The position numbers and the translations under genes were made by a program. From Bacteroidales bacterium (GTDB lineage: Bacteria > Bacteroidota > Bacteroidia > Bacteroidales > UBA932), in assembly GCA_017554305.1 (NCBI GenBank), contig JAFZIN010000007.1, forward strand, positions 62,001-126,000: 64,000 bases of DNA. The letters run 5' to 3'. How positions within the stretch are numbered: the first letter of the stretch is position 1; the number at the start of each line of letters is the position of its first letter. This document shows, piece by piece, positions 1-7,908 of this stretch. The notes beneath the pieces are model-generated. The model made no database searches, was not told the origin of the DNA, and saw only the letters and a program-made list of their open reading frames with translations.

Positions 1-745
1 GCCTGCTTTAGGGCAGAAATTAGAGTGGTCTTCATCTAATTCATCTATAGCAGTTGTAAATGAGGGGGGAGTGGTAACAGGACAAGAAACCGGTTCTGCC
101 ACTATCTCTGCTAAGTATAAAGGAAAGAGTGCCAGTTGCCGTGTTTCTGTGCGTTCATTGACAATGGTTGATTTGGGTTTGTCTGTCAAATGGGCAGACC
201 GTAACATAGGCGCCGATAGGCCTGAAAGCGTTGGCGCTTACTATGCATGGGGAGAGACATCCGTGAAATCTATTTACGACTTGGATAAATACAAGTGGTG
301 TACCGGAGGAGACTACAGAAATCTAACAAAATATAATAGATATACCGAGTTTGGTAAGGTTGACAACAAGACAATTCTAGAACCATCTGATGACATTGCA
401 AGTATTACATACGGAAATAAATGGCGCATGCCAACGGTTGATGAGTTAAATGATCTTTTGGAGAAGTGTGATTGGTCTTGGGTAACTCTAAATGGAAACA
501 GTGGCGGATATAATGTTAAAAGCAGAATAAACGGAAACAGTATTTTTTTGCCTGTTACCGGTCAGCGTTACGAGGATGTTCTCTGGGCTACAGATGAAGG
601 GTATTATTGGACATCTTCTCTTTTAGCAAAGAAAGCTGATGACGCTCCTTGTTATGCTAACATTGTATGGTTCAGTTCAAAAGAGAAGCGTTGGGGCTAC
701 ACCTTACGTCATTTAGGTCTGGCAATACGGCCTGTTTCTGACTAG
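1..745 (+). CDS. Big_2 / Fib_succ_major-type protein, 5' truncated by window edge
   Basis: The frame is open from base 2 to the stop at 743-745, so the gene starts outside the window; the GTG at 71 is internal. The first ~50 visible residues look like the end of a bacterial Ig-like (Big_2) domain (VVTGQETGSATISAKYKG). The rest (from MVDLGLSVKWADRNIGA) looks like the Fibrobacter succinogenes major paralogous / DUF1566 domain, with WRMPTVDEL, a G-rich middle, YYWTSSL and a final LAIRPV. Such proteins are usually exported and surface-bound in Bacteroidales; the exact role is unknown. It converges on a tRNA gene. The family call is pattern-based; the truncation is certain. Confidence 0.75.
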   Translation, partial: PALGQKLEWSSSNSSIAVVNEGGVVTGQETGSATISAKYKGKSASCRVSVRSLTMVDLGLSVKWADRNIGADRPESVGAYYAWGETSVKSIYDLDKYKWCTGGDYRNLTKYNRYTEFGKVDNKTILEPSDDIASITYGNKWRMPTVDELNDLLEKCDWSWVTLNGNSGGYNVKSRINGNSIFLPVTGQRYEDVLWATDEGYYWTSSLLAKKADDAPCYANIVWFSSKEKRWGYTLRHLGLAIRPVSD

Positions 746-753
746 TTTTGGAG

Positions 754-826
754 AGCGGAAAACGGGACTCGAACCCGCGGCCCTCAGCTTGGGAAGCTGA
801 TGCTCTACCAACTGAGCTATTTCCGC
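754..826 (-). tRNA. tRNA-Gly (anticodon CCC)
   Basis: The minus strand folds into a full cloverleaf. The acceptor stem is GCGGAAA/TTTCCGC, the D arm GCTC...GAGC, the anticodon arm TCAGC-TTCCCAA-GCTGA with CCC at positions 34-36, and the T arm GCGGG-TTCGAGT-CCCGT. The discriminator base is U, as expected for glycine tRNA. No CCA is encoded. It reads GGG codons. The open frame across it is not a gene. Confidence 0.95.
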
Positions 827-868
827 AGTTTGGTTTTGGGAAGACAAATTTAGTAAAATTTCTCATAG

Positions 869-2110
869 ATGAGACTTAGCTGGTTTATTGCAAAGAGGTT
901 GGGTAACGGAGAGGGCAAAGGGCTCGGCTCCGTTGGCAATATCATTGCAATAATCTCAGTAGCAATAAGCATCCTTATTATAATTATTGCGCTTGCCGTC
1001 TCCAAAGGATTCCGTTATGAACTTAAAGAGAAGATGACCGGCTTTATGGGAGATGTAACAGTGTCTCCTGCCGGAAGTTACGGCTTTTCAGACTTGAGCG
1101 TTATGAAATTGGGAGCTCTTTCAAACAAAGAGGAGATTCTCAATCTTCCATACGTTAAAAGCATTCAGGGAGTATCTCTCCGTCCCGCAATGATTAAGAC
1201 ATCTGATCAGATTCAGGGAGTGGTGCTCAAGGGAGTGGATTCCACCTTTGACTGGAACTTCCTTCAAAGCAGCATGTTGGAGGGAAAGGTTCCATCCGTT
1301 GCAGAGGATGACGCTCAGGTACTTATCTCCAAGAGAGTTGCAGATATGCTCTCCCTCTCATTAAATGATAAGATAACCGTCTACTTTGTCTCATCTGAGG
1401 TTAGGGTTAGACGTCTTACAATATCCGGTATCTACTCCGCACAGTTGGAGAACTATGACAAACTCTATCTAATCTGTTCCAAGGCATTGATTAACAAGCT
1501 TAACGGCTGGGATGAGGATGAGTGCAGCAACTACCAGATTCTCTTCAATGACCACTCTGAAAAACTCTTCAGAGAGAGACGCAATCAGATATCTCAACTG
1601 GTTTATGAAGGTATTCCGGATGAGGGATGTGCGGTAAGAGTGAGCGGAGTATATGAAGATTTAGGACATCTTATAGACTGGCTTAAACTGCTGGATATGA
1701 ACGTTCTCATCATATTGATACTGATGATTGCAGTTGCCGGGTTCAATATGGTCTCCTGCGTTCTTATTATCCTCTTTGAGAACATCTCCTCAATTGGCGT
1801 TCTCAAATCACTGGGAATGAAGGATTCCGGAATAAAGAGAGTCTTCCTTACAAAATGCTCCAAGACAGTGTTTTACGGCCTTATATTAGGTAACGTTATT
1901 GGAATAGCATTCTGCCTTTTGCAGTCACACTTTAAGTTCCTGCACCTTAATCCGGACAACTACTTTATAAGTTATGTGCCTATAGATATCTCCTGGTGGA
2001 CGGTTGTTCTGGCAAACGTAATCTGCTTTGCGGCGCTTATGATTATACTGCTTATTCCGGCTCACTATATAAGCCGCATCCAGCCGTCAAAAACGCTGAA
2101 TATTAAGTAA
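869..2110 (+). CDS. LolC/LolE-family ABC transporter permease
   Basis: 413 aa, the usual length for LolC/E-type permeases, which with LolD move lipoproteins from the inner membrane to LolA. One membrane helix lies near residues 22-46, followed by a large periplasmic MacB-PCD-like domain (~50-260) and an FtsX core with three helices (~277-300, 325-348, 378-403). The end RIQPSKTLNIK matches the usual family end. The ATG at 869 sits about 40 bases from the tRNA 5' end on the opposite strand. No ATPase gene is adjacent, so its LolD partner must be elsewhere. lolA is in this window at 54 kb. Another FtsX-type exporter is possible. Confidence 0.88.
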   Translation: MRLSWFIAKRLGNGEGKGLGSVGNIIAIISVAISILIIIIALAVSKGFRYELKEKMTGFMGDVTVSPAGSYGFSDLSVMKLGALSNKEEILNLPYVKSIQGVSLRPAMIKTSDQIQGVVLKGVDSTFDWNFLQSSMLEGKVPSVAEDDAQVLISKRVADMLSLSLNDKITVYFVSSEVRVRRLTISGIYSAQLENYDKLYLICSKALINKLNGWDEDECSNYQILFNDHSEKLFRERRNQISQLVYEGIPDEGCAVRVSGVYEDLGHLIDWLKLLDMNVLIILILMIAVAGFNMVSCVLIILFENISSIGVLKSLGMKDSGIKRVFLTKCSKTVFYGLILGNVIGIAFCLLQSHFKFLHLNPDNYFISYVPIDISWWTVVLANVICFAALMIILLIPAHYISRIQPSKTLNIK

Positions 2111-2126
2111 GTTGCTCGCGCGAGCT

Positions 2127-2151
2127 AGCCCCAGCGGTTTGTCCTACTCAA
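2127..2151 (+). repeat. 25-bp inverted repeat, left copy
   Basis: This segment matches the reverse complement of 5055-5079 at 24 of 25 positions, with a shared core CAGCGGTTTGTCCTACTCAA. It lies between two convergent genes, just after a perfect palindrome GCTCGCGCGAGC at 2114-2125. The partner copy lies inside the 3' end of the small gene ending at 5047. Confidence 0.8.
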
Positions 2152-3324
2152 TTACTTATTAGCTTTGCGCCTCTTCATCTCCTTTTGCAGAAGAGATAGT
2201 TCACGCCCTGTCTGCCCTGCAACTGAGGTGTTCTCCTCTGCTCTTCTTACAAGGTAAGGAACCACATCTTTAACCTTTGCGTATGGTACATACTTGGTAA
2301 CGTTGTAACCCTCGTGAGCAAGGTTGAAGGAGATGTTGTCACTCATTCCAAGCAGCTGGGCAAAGTGGATTCTAGGATCATTATGAGCCAGTCCCTTCTC
2401 ATCTATCAGCTTGGCCAACAGGTGGTTACTCTCCTCATTATGAGTTCCCATAAAGAGTTCAAAATGGTCCAGATGATCCATCACAAACTTAACTCCGGCA
2501 TTGTAGTTTGCATCTGTAGCAGCCTTGTCTTTGCAGATAGGATCCGGGTAACCCATTGCAGCGGCACGGGCTCTCTCCTCCTCCATATAGGCACCGCGCA
2601 CAAACTTGATTCCCGCAATGTAATTCTTTTCGCAGGCATCCTTGTAAATCCTTTCCAGATAAGGCATTCTGTCATGACGGTACATCTGCAGAGTTGCAAA
2701 AATGATAGCTCTCTTTTTATTGTAAAGACGCATCATCTCATCTGTCTGCTCATCTATGGCATCCTGGAAGCAGTAATCCTCTGCATCTATAATCAAACGA
2801 ACGTCATTTTCGTATGCCCTTTTACAAAAAGCAGCAAATCTCTCACGATAGGCTTCAAACTCTTTCTTCTCATCTTCAGTGAGTTCCGCTCTTCTCTCTG
2901 AGGCCTTGCTCAGCAGCGCATCTGTTGTAATGGTAGAAGGTTTGAAAACTGCGTATGCAAGATTAGGGTTGTCCTTTGCAAAATCTATGGAGCGCATAGT
3001 CTCCTCAAAGGTGTACTGAATGCCCTCAGGAGTCTGCTCTCCCTCTGCAGAGAAATCCAATGTAGATTTAACGTTAAACTGCTTAAGATGAGAGATGGTT
3101 TTCTCACAGTCCTGAAGGGTCTCACCTCCCACAAACTGTTTGTAGAGAGTAGGTTTCACAGCCCATCCAATAGGAAACTTTATCTTAAGTGCAAGGTTTG
3201 AGGCACCTTTGAGGAACTTAACCATTCCGGGCCTCTTTATGGTATTGAAAAGCAGATATGCATTCTTCAGTTCCGCTTTGCTCTTGGATGAGAATGCAAC
3301 TTCCAGATTGTTAAAGTCTAACAT
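2152..3324 (-). CDS. Proline dehydrogenase (monofunctional PRODH)
   Basis: 390 aa. It oxidises L-proline to pyrroline-5-carboxylate with FAD, the first step of proline use, passing electrons to quinone. The family signature near the C-terminus is present (YLVRRAEENTSVAGQ), with IKFVRGAYMEEER and LIIDAEDYCFQ typical of the barrel. It is the single-enzyme form: no P5C dehydrogenase domain is fused and none is nearby. It sits 19 bases downstream of the phosphorylase gene on the same strand, so the two are probably co-transcribed. The 2127-2151 repeat abuts its stop codon. Confidence 0.93.
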   Translation of the reverse strand: MLDFNNLEVAFSSKSKAELKNAYLLFNTIKRPGMVKFLKGASNLALKIKFPIGWAVKPTLYKQFVGGETLQDCEKTISHLKQFNVKSTLDFSAEGEQTPEGIQYTFEETMRSIDFAKDNPNLAYAVFKPSTITTDALLSKASERRAELTEDEKKEFEAYRERFAAFCKRAYENDVRLIIDAEDYCFQDAIDEQTDEMMRLYNKKRAIIFATLQMYRHDRMPYLERIYKDACEKNYIAGIKFVRGAYMEEERARAAAMGYPDPICKDKAATDANYNAGVKFVMDHLDHFELFMGTHNEESNHLLAKLIDEKGLAHNDPRIHFAQLLGMSDNISFNLAHEGYNVTKYVPYAKVKDVVPYLVRRAEENTSVAGQTGRELSLLQKEMKRRKANK

Positions 3325-3343
3325 AATTCTGATATTTTTCTAA

Positions 3344-4420
3344 CTATTTCTGTCTCAGAGCCTTCTTAACGGCAACTTTCTTTGCCGCCATCTTGGAAAC
3401 CACCTTCTTAATTACTGGTTTCTTTCCGCCAACCTTCTTGTTGACTCCCTTCTTTGCAGCCTTCTTCTCTGCCTTCTTCTCTGCCTTCTTTGCTGCCTTG
3501 CGTTCTGCCTTCTTTGCAGCTTTCTCTCTAACCTTCTTGCCTGTGAGTGTATCAAGTACAAGGAGTATGAGTTTCTCAATATAAGGATGGTAATCTGTAA
3601 TAGCCTCTTTTCTGTAACGGTTTGCTATGATGCAACATACGGTAATTGCCTCATGTCCCATCTCCTTTGCCAGACCTGCAATTGCACTGCCCTCCATCTC
3701 ATAGTTAGTAATCTTGTAATCCTTTGAGCGGAAGCTCTCAAATTTTGCATTCATATCAGGCATGGCCAGCTGCAAACGGAGCACTCTTCCCTGAGGACCA
3801 AAGAAACCCGGAGCGGAGATTGTCATACCCTTTATTGTCTTCTTTTCAAAGAGTTTGATAAGTTTCTCCGAGTTCTTAATAAGATATGGACGAGGAAGGT
3901 TTTTATTCCAGTTCATGTGCTTAACCAAAGCGTTCTCCATCTCCTTGTCAGTAACGGAATCTCTGTTTGCATACCAGTTAACCAGACCGTCACAACCAAT
4001 TGATACGTGGCTGAGTACAAAGGATCCCAGAGGAATCTCAGGCTGCAGTGCGCCGCTGGTTCCAATACGTACCAGGGTAAGACTTCTCTTCTCCTTCTTA
4101 ATCTCTCTGGTATTGAAATCAATGTTGGCAATAGCGTCCAACTCGTTCATCACAATATCAATGTTGTCTGTTCCAATACCGGTAGACAAAACGGTGATTC
4201 TCTTACCGTTATACAGACCTGTTGTGGATACGAACTCACGAGACTGCTTTGTAAATTCAATGGCTGTCATGTGTTTTGCAACCAGGGAAACTCTGCCGGG
4301 GTCTCCCACAAGAATCACAGTATCAGCAAGTTCTTCCGGACGCAAATTAAGGTGATATATGGAACCGTCTGCGTTCAGCAACAGTTCAGATGCAGCAATT
4401 TTCTTACTTTTCATACTCAT
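3344..4420 (-). CDS. Nucleoside phosphorylase with Lys/Ala-rich histone-like C-terminal tail
   Basis: 358 aa. Residues ~20-285 form a PNP/UDP-family phosphorylase domain (VILVGDPGRVSLVA; VRIGTSGALQPEI; YEMEGSAIAGLAKEMG), closest in pattern to uridine phosphorylases, which split nucleosides with phosphate. Residues ~290-358 are a basic tail built from AAKKAE and KKAAKK-like units that is not part of the catalytic fold and resembles bacterial H1-like tails. A possible -7 box TAAATTTG lies at 4447-4440 on this strand, without a clear -33. Substrate preference cannot be set from sequence alone. See the finding on the tail. Confidence 0.88.
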   Translation of the reverse strand: MSMKSKKIAASELLLNADGSIYHLNLRPEELADTVILVGDPGRVSLVAKHMTAIEFTKQSREFVSTTGLYNGKRITVLSTGIGTDNIDIVMNELDAIANIDFNTREIKKEKRSLTLVRIGTSGALQPEIPLGSFVLSHVSIGCDGLVNWYANRDSVTDKEMENALVKHMNWNKNLPRPYLIKNSEKLIKLFEKKTIKGMTISAPGFFGPQGRVLRLQLAMPDMNAKFESFRSKDYKITNYEMEGSAIAGLAKEMGHEAITVCCIIANRYRKEAITDYHPYIEKLILLVLDTLTGKKVREKAAKKAERKAAKKAEKKAEKKAAKKGVNKKVGGKKPVIKKVVSKMAAKKVAVKKALRQK

Positions 4421-4481
4421 TCAATGTTTTGATTTTGTTCAAATTTAATAAAAAATGTCCAAGAAATGTTAAATTAGCGCT

Positions 4482-4877
4482 ATGAAAAATATCAATTACC
4501 TTACACTTTTGCTCATTTCAGCGGTACTGCTGTTTATAATGTTCTTTGGAAAGATTTATACCTCATATACTCCTTTCCTGGTTCTTTTGGTGATAACCTT
4601 TGGAATAAACCTCATAAACCTCTTCCTTATAAACCATAAGAATATCCAACTCAGACTCTGCATTTACAACACCATAGTCCTAATAGCCTTTCAGGCATGG
4701 ATAATCATAGTCTTTTACCAGCTGAAGGTCTCCCTTGTAAAGTTCCCCGTATCAATGATTTTCCCAATCATTGCCGCAATACTTACAATAATTGCAATAG
4801 GTCTTTTAAGAAGAAACATTGCTGCCGAGGGGCTTATGAAAGTCCTCAAAAAGAACAAGAAGAACAAAAAAATCTAA
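4482..4877 (+). CDS. Small four-helix membrane protein (DUF4293-like)
   Basis: 131 aa with four evenly spaced hydrophobic helices (about residues 6-24, 30-49, 57-80, 90-109) and a very basic C-terminus (KVLKKNKKNKKI). Length, helix spacing and basic end resemble the Bacteroidetes DUF4293 family, whose function is unknown; this is a resemblance, not a proven match. It is transcribed alone, divergent from the phosphorylase gene. A candidate small RNA runs toward its 3' end from the other strand. Confidence 0.7.
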   Translation: MKNINYLTLLLISAVLLFIMFFGKIYTSYTPFLVLLVITFGINLINLFLINHKNIQLRLCIYNTIVLIAFQAWIIIVFYQLKVSLVKFPVSMIFPIIAAILTIIAIGLLRRNIAAEGLMKVLKKNKKNKKI

Positions 4878-4899
4878 CAGCCACCTCCCATCGGTTTAG

Positions 4900-4973
4900 A
4901 AAATAAAAAGCAGGCATCTGTACACTTTTCAATGTCTCGATACCTGCTTGCTTACTCTCTAATCAATAATTAC
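4900..4973 (-). ncRNA. Candidate small RNA with intrinsic terminator
   Basis: On the minus strand a complete promoter (5007-4978) is followed about 70 bases later by a terminator hairpin. The outer stem AAGCAGGTATC/GATGCCTGCTT (4949-4939 with 4918-4908) is 11 bp with one G-U pair. An inner stem ACATT/AGTGT closes a GAAA tetraloop. The tract TTTATTTTC follows. No open frame of note fits inside. The sequence does not tell what it regulates. The hairpin could instead be the terminator of the S9-peptidase operon upstream, but the internal promoter favours a separate transcript. Confidence 0.55.
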
Positions 4974-4977
4974 AGTG

Positions 4978-5007
4978 CAAAGATATAGAAATAAATCAAT
5001 CTAACAA
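4978..5007 (-). promoter_or_regulatory. Promoter of the candidate small RNA
   Basis: Minus-strand TTG (5007-5005), 19-base spacer, TATCTTTG (4985-4978). This is a perfect fit to the Bacteroidetes primary-sigma form TTG-N19-TAnnTTTG. The predicted start is near 4972. Confidence 0.65.
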
Positions 5008-5046
5008 TTAGTTATTTGTTTCCTTTGCAAAGATGGGAGTTTTGCC

Positions 5047-5415
5047 CTATTCTGTTGAGTAGGACAAACCGCTGTGGCTGAGCCCCTTGAAGGTGATTGT
5101 GCCTGTTCCGTGGAGGTTCTTTCCCTTCTTGTGCCAGATGCGGTATTTGAAGTTATAGGTTATTGAAGAGTCCGCGTTTTGAACGCGGCTCTTTATTTTT
5201 ACCTTGTCTACCCTTTGGGTTGCATCACTGCTGTAGTTTTGAGGAAGGCCAAAGTACTCGTTATTCAGCAGGCGGTCTATATCCTGCAGCACAATGTTAT
5301 CCTCATGGTATGACTTCTTTAAGTGAACGTAGATATTAAGCCCCACCAGCCCTAACAATATGAGAATCACCAGGGCTGCGGCATATTTATCTATCTTTTT
5401 CAGAGCAAGGGTCAT
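5047..5415 (-). CDS. Small membrane-anchored protein of unknown function
   Basis: 122 aa. Residues ~10-30 form one hydrophobic helix (AAALVILILLGLVGLNIYVHL), followed by a polar, probably periplasmic domain with beta-rich stretches (SSITYNFKYRIWHKKGKNLHGTGTITF). I do not recognise a family. Its ATG overlaps the stop of the S9 peptidase gene by one base (TAATG), so translation is likely coupled and the two may act together at the envelope. Its last codons contain the right copy of the 25-bp inverted repeat. Confidence 0.75.
   Translation of the reverse strand: MTLALKKIDKYAAALVILILLGLVGLNIYVHLKKSYHEDNIVLQDIDRLLNNEYFGLPQNYSSDATQRVDKVKIKSRVQNADSSITYNFKYRIWHKKGKNLHGTGTITFKGLSHSGLSYSTE
5055..5079 (-). 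repeat. 25-bp inverted repeat, right copy
   Basis: Reverse-complement partner of 2127-2151 with one mismatch. Here it encodes the end of the 122-aa protein (SGLSYSTE). The pair encloses proline dehydrogenase, the phosphorylase, the small membrane protein and the candidate small RNA. Confidence 0.8.
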
Positions 5416-7853
5416 TAGTCTAAATGTTTATTAGGGTAGAGTTCATCCCACCAGGACGGGTCATCCTTCAGATACTTCTGGAACCAGGCCATAATAGTGT
5501 TGCTCCACTTGATTCTCTTGCTGTACTCCAGAATCCAGTGGTTCTCCCCTTTCACCTCCACAAAGGCAACCTCACGTCCCAGAATCTTAAGGGCGGTGAA
5601 CATCTGAATGCTCTCTATATGAGGCACATTGGTATCTGCAGAACCGTGGAGAAGCAGCAGCGGAGTATGAATCTTGTCTGCATTGAACAGCGGAGAGTGC
5701 TTGGTGTAGAGTTCCGGATTGTTCCAAGGGTAACTCTCACCGCTTGCAACATGGCCGTATGAGTAGCCCCAGTAGCCTTCTCCCCAGTAACTTGTAATGT
5801 TGCTTATTCCTGCGTGGCTGACGGCGCAGGCAAAGATATCTGTAACAGTCTGAAGGTACATTGTCATAAAGCCGCCGTAACTTGCTCCTATACAGCCTAT
5901 TTTCTTGGTATTTATGTATGGATGGTCTTTGCAGAAGTTCTTAACTCCCTCAATGATATCATCTGCAACGTAATCTCCCCAGGTCTCCACGTGACGGGCA
6001 GAGAACTTCTGTCCGAACCCAACCGCACCGCTCGGCTGAACTACGTAAACCACGTAACCCAGAGAGGCGTAATACTGTTGAGGATATCTGGATTCCAGAG
6101 AAATTGTTGTAGGGCTGCAGCCTCCGTAGTAGTTGACTATGAGAGGATACTGCTTGTTAGGGTCAAAGCCTGCAGGAAGATAGAAGCGGCCCTCAATCTT
6201 ATCTCCCAGGCGGTTGGTAAAGGAGTAAGGAATGCACTCGTTCATTACCACATCTTTGTAACGCTCCTTAGTGCAATCTTCCCACATTGTAGTCTTGCGG
6301 CTCTTAAGATCCATTATGTAACTCTTCTTAGGAGACATACTCCCCAGGCCTGTAAAGCTCAGATACTGACCCTCTTTTGGAAGATACCAGTTACTAACAA
6401 CATCTACCGTGGTTGGAAGTTTTTCTACCTTATTTCCGTTTGGAGAAAAACGGTAGAGGTTGGTGTACTCGCTCTCTGTAACCGCAGCATAGATAAATCC
6501 GTCTCTTGAAGACCATACTGCATCATCTATTGAAGGGTTGAAATCTTTGGTTATACACTTAATCTTTTTAGTTGCTATATCAAAGATAAAGAGCTGTTTA
6601 TCATAGATATTGGCAACCTGCCCCGGATTAATGTCCTGCCCTATTTTGTCAAAGGCCTCCGGAGAGCCGGTTACCAGAAGCTGTTTGTCATCCGGTGAGA
6701 AGATAGCCTTATTTATAAAGCCGTCATTGGTAATAAGGGTGTCTATCTTATTGGTATTCAGATCTAAAAGATAGATATTCACAGAACTTGAAGGACGCTT
6801 TTCCACCTGACGGTTGGTAACTCTTAAAAGAAGTTTTTGAGAATCATTAGAGATATCTATAACGTTAAAACTGTGATTTCCAAATGTAAGCCTCTGGTTA
6901 ACACCTGTTTTAATATCATACTTTGAAACGTATGAACGGTTTCTCCAGCCCGGCTGGCGGTCATCCGGATCTACAATCTGATACACGTTAGGATCCTCCT
7001 TTACTCCCTCATCTGAATTTGTCAGAATAAGGTAACTCTCATCCGGACTGAGCATTATGTTCCCCTGCGGAATGTTGTCACAAATAAGAACTGGAGTGAT
7101 ATCCTCTGCCGTAGCCTTGTATAATTTACGGTTTCCTCCGCGATTGCTCTCGTAACAGAACTCATTGCCCTTTAAGAGCCAGCGGATTCCATTCTTCTCC
7201 ATTATCACTTTTCCGCTCTTTACCTCTCTCAGCTGAGTTGAAACCAGAGCGCGTCCGCTCTTATCTGTTTCTGAGTAACTGACAATCACATAATTGCCAT
7301 CTGGAGAGACACGGAATGAACTAACGTTCTTTCCGTAGAGCACCTCGTCCATAGAGAAGCCGTGCTTTGGAGAGAGAGTAGTTGCAACCTCATTGTTGCT
7401 TGTGAGAGTTACTGAAAGAGAGTCTGTTGCATCCTTCTTGGAGAGAGTCTTTATATCTATGCGGTGCTGCTTTGGCTCCAGCTTCATCTCCCCGGTGAGA
7501 GGTTTGCCGTCTAAAAAGAGTTTATGCTCTGCACGTGTAGTAACCTTAATCTTAACCTTTTGGAAGTTGAGGTTATTGATATAGAATGAAAAGAGATTTA
7601 CAAAATTGCCCTCAGAAGAGGATGGAATCTCAGGGTCCGAATACTCCTGTGAACGTTCGTAAACAAAGTTTACGGCATCCATAAGACTCTTATCTTCAAA
7701 GGCTTTGCCCTTTAGATTCAAAGAATCTGCAAATAACGGAGCGTTTACTACGTATGGACCAATGTGGTTAAAACTCTCAACTTTGGTTGTTACCTGTGCA
7801 AATGATGCGGCATAGATAAGCAGAGCCGCCAGCAATACAAAAACTCTTTTCAT
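5415..7853 (-). CDS. Secreted S9-family (DPP4/acylaminoacyl-type) serine peptidase
   Basis: 812 aa with a signal peptide (MKRVFVLLAALLIYAASFAQ), so periplasmic. The first ~560 residues form a beta-propeller with repeated WD40-like strands; the last ~230 form an alpha/beta-hydrolase domain. The catalytic triad can be placed at Ser658 (GASYGGF), Asp740 (HGSADTNVP) and His772 (GENHW). Family members cut short peptides, often after proline. It is coupled to the 122-aa membrane protein downstream. The promoter probably lies in the 55-base gap shared with the divergent phosphoesterase gene; that gap holds a perfect inverted repeat AACTATTT-N6-AAATAGTT. Confidence 0.92.
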   Translation of the reverse strand: MKRVFVLLAALLIYAASFAQVTTKVESFNHIGPYVVNAPLFADSLNLKGKAFEDKSLMDAVNFVYERSQEYSDPEIPSSSEGNFVNLFSFYINNLNFQKVKIKVTTRAEHKLFLDGKPLTGEMKLEPKQHRIDIKTLSKKDATDSLSVTLTSNNEVATTLSPKHGFSMDEVLYGKNVSSFRVSPDGNYVIVSYSETDKSGRALVSTQLREVKSGKVIMEKNGIRWLLKGNEFCYESNRGGNRKLYKATAEDITPVLICDNIPQGNIMLSPDESYLILTNSDEGVKEDPNVYQIVDPDDRQPGWRNRSYVSKYDIKTGVNQRLTFGNHSFNVIDISNDSQKLLLRVTNRQVEKRPSSSVNIYLLDLNTNKIDTLITNDGFINKAIFSPDDKQLLVTGSPEAFDKIGQDINPGQVANIYDKQLFIFDIATKKIKCITKDFNPSIDDAVWSSRDGFIYAAVTESEYTNLYRFSPNGNKVEKLPTTVDVVSNWYLPKEGQYLSFTGLGSMSPKKSYIMDLKSRKTTMWEDCTKERYKDVVMNECIPYSFTNRLGDKIEGRFYLPAGFDPNKQYPLIVNYYGGCSPTTISLESRYPQQYYASLGYVVYVVQPSGAVGFGQKFSARHVETWGDYVADDIIEGVKNFCKDHPYINTKKIGCIGASYGGFMTMYLQTVTDIFACAVSHAGISNITSYWGEGYWGYSYGHVASGESYPWNNPELYTKHSPLFNADKIHTPLLLLHGSADTNVPHIESIQMFTALKILGREVAFVEVKGENHWILEYSKRIKWSNTIMAWFQKYLKDDPSWWDELYPNKHLD

Positions 7854-7908
7854 TTTTAACTGTTATTTTGTGCAATTTAACTATTTTTGAACAAATAGTT
7901 TTTAAGGT

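Noticed and set aside
672..866. Small minus-strand protein
   Set aside because: The frame is the tRNA-Gly gene and its flanks.
7854..7908. Full divergent promoter pair between the S9 peptidase and phosphoesterase genes
   Set aside because: A -7-like TATTTTTG and an inverted repeat are present, but no TTG sits at 19-21 bases, so I mention it only in the gene entries.
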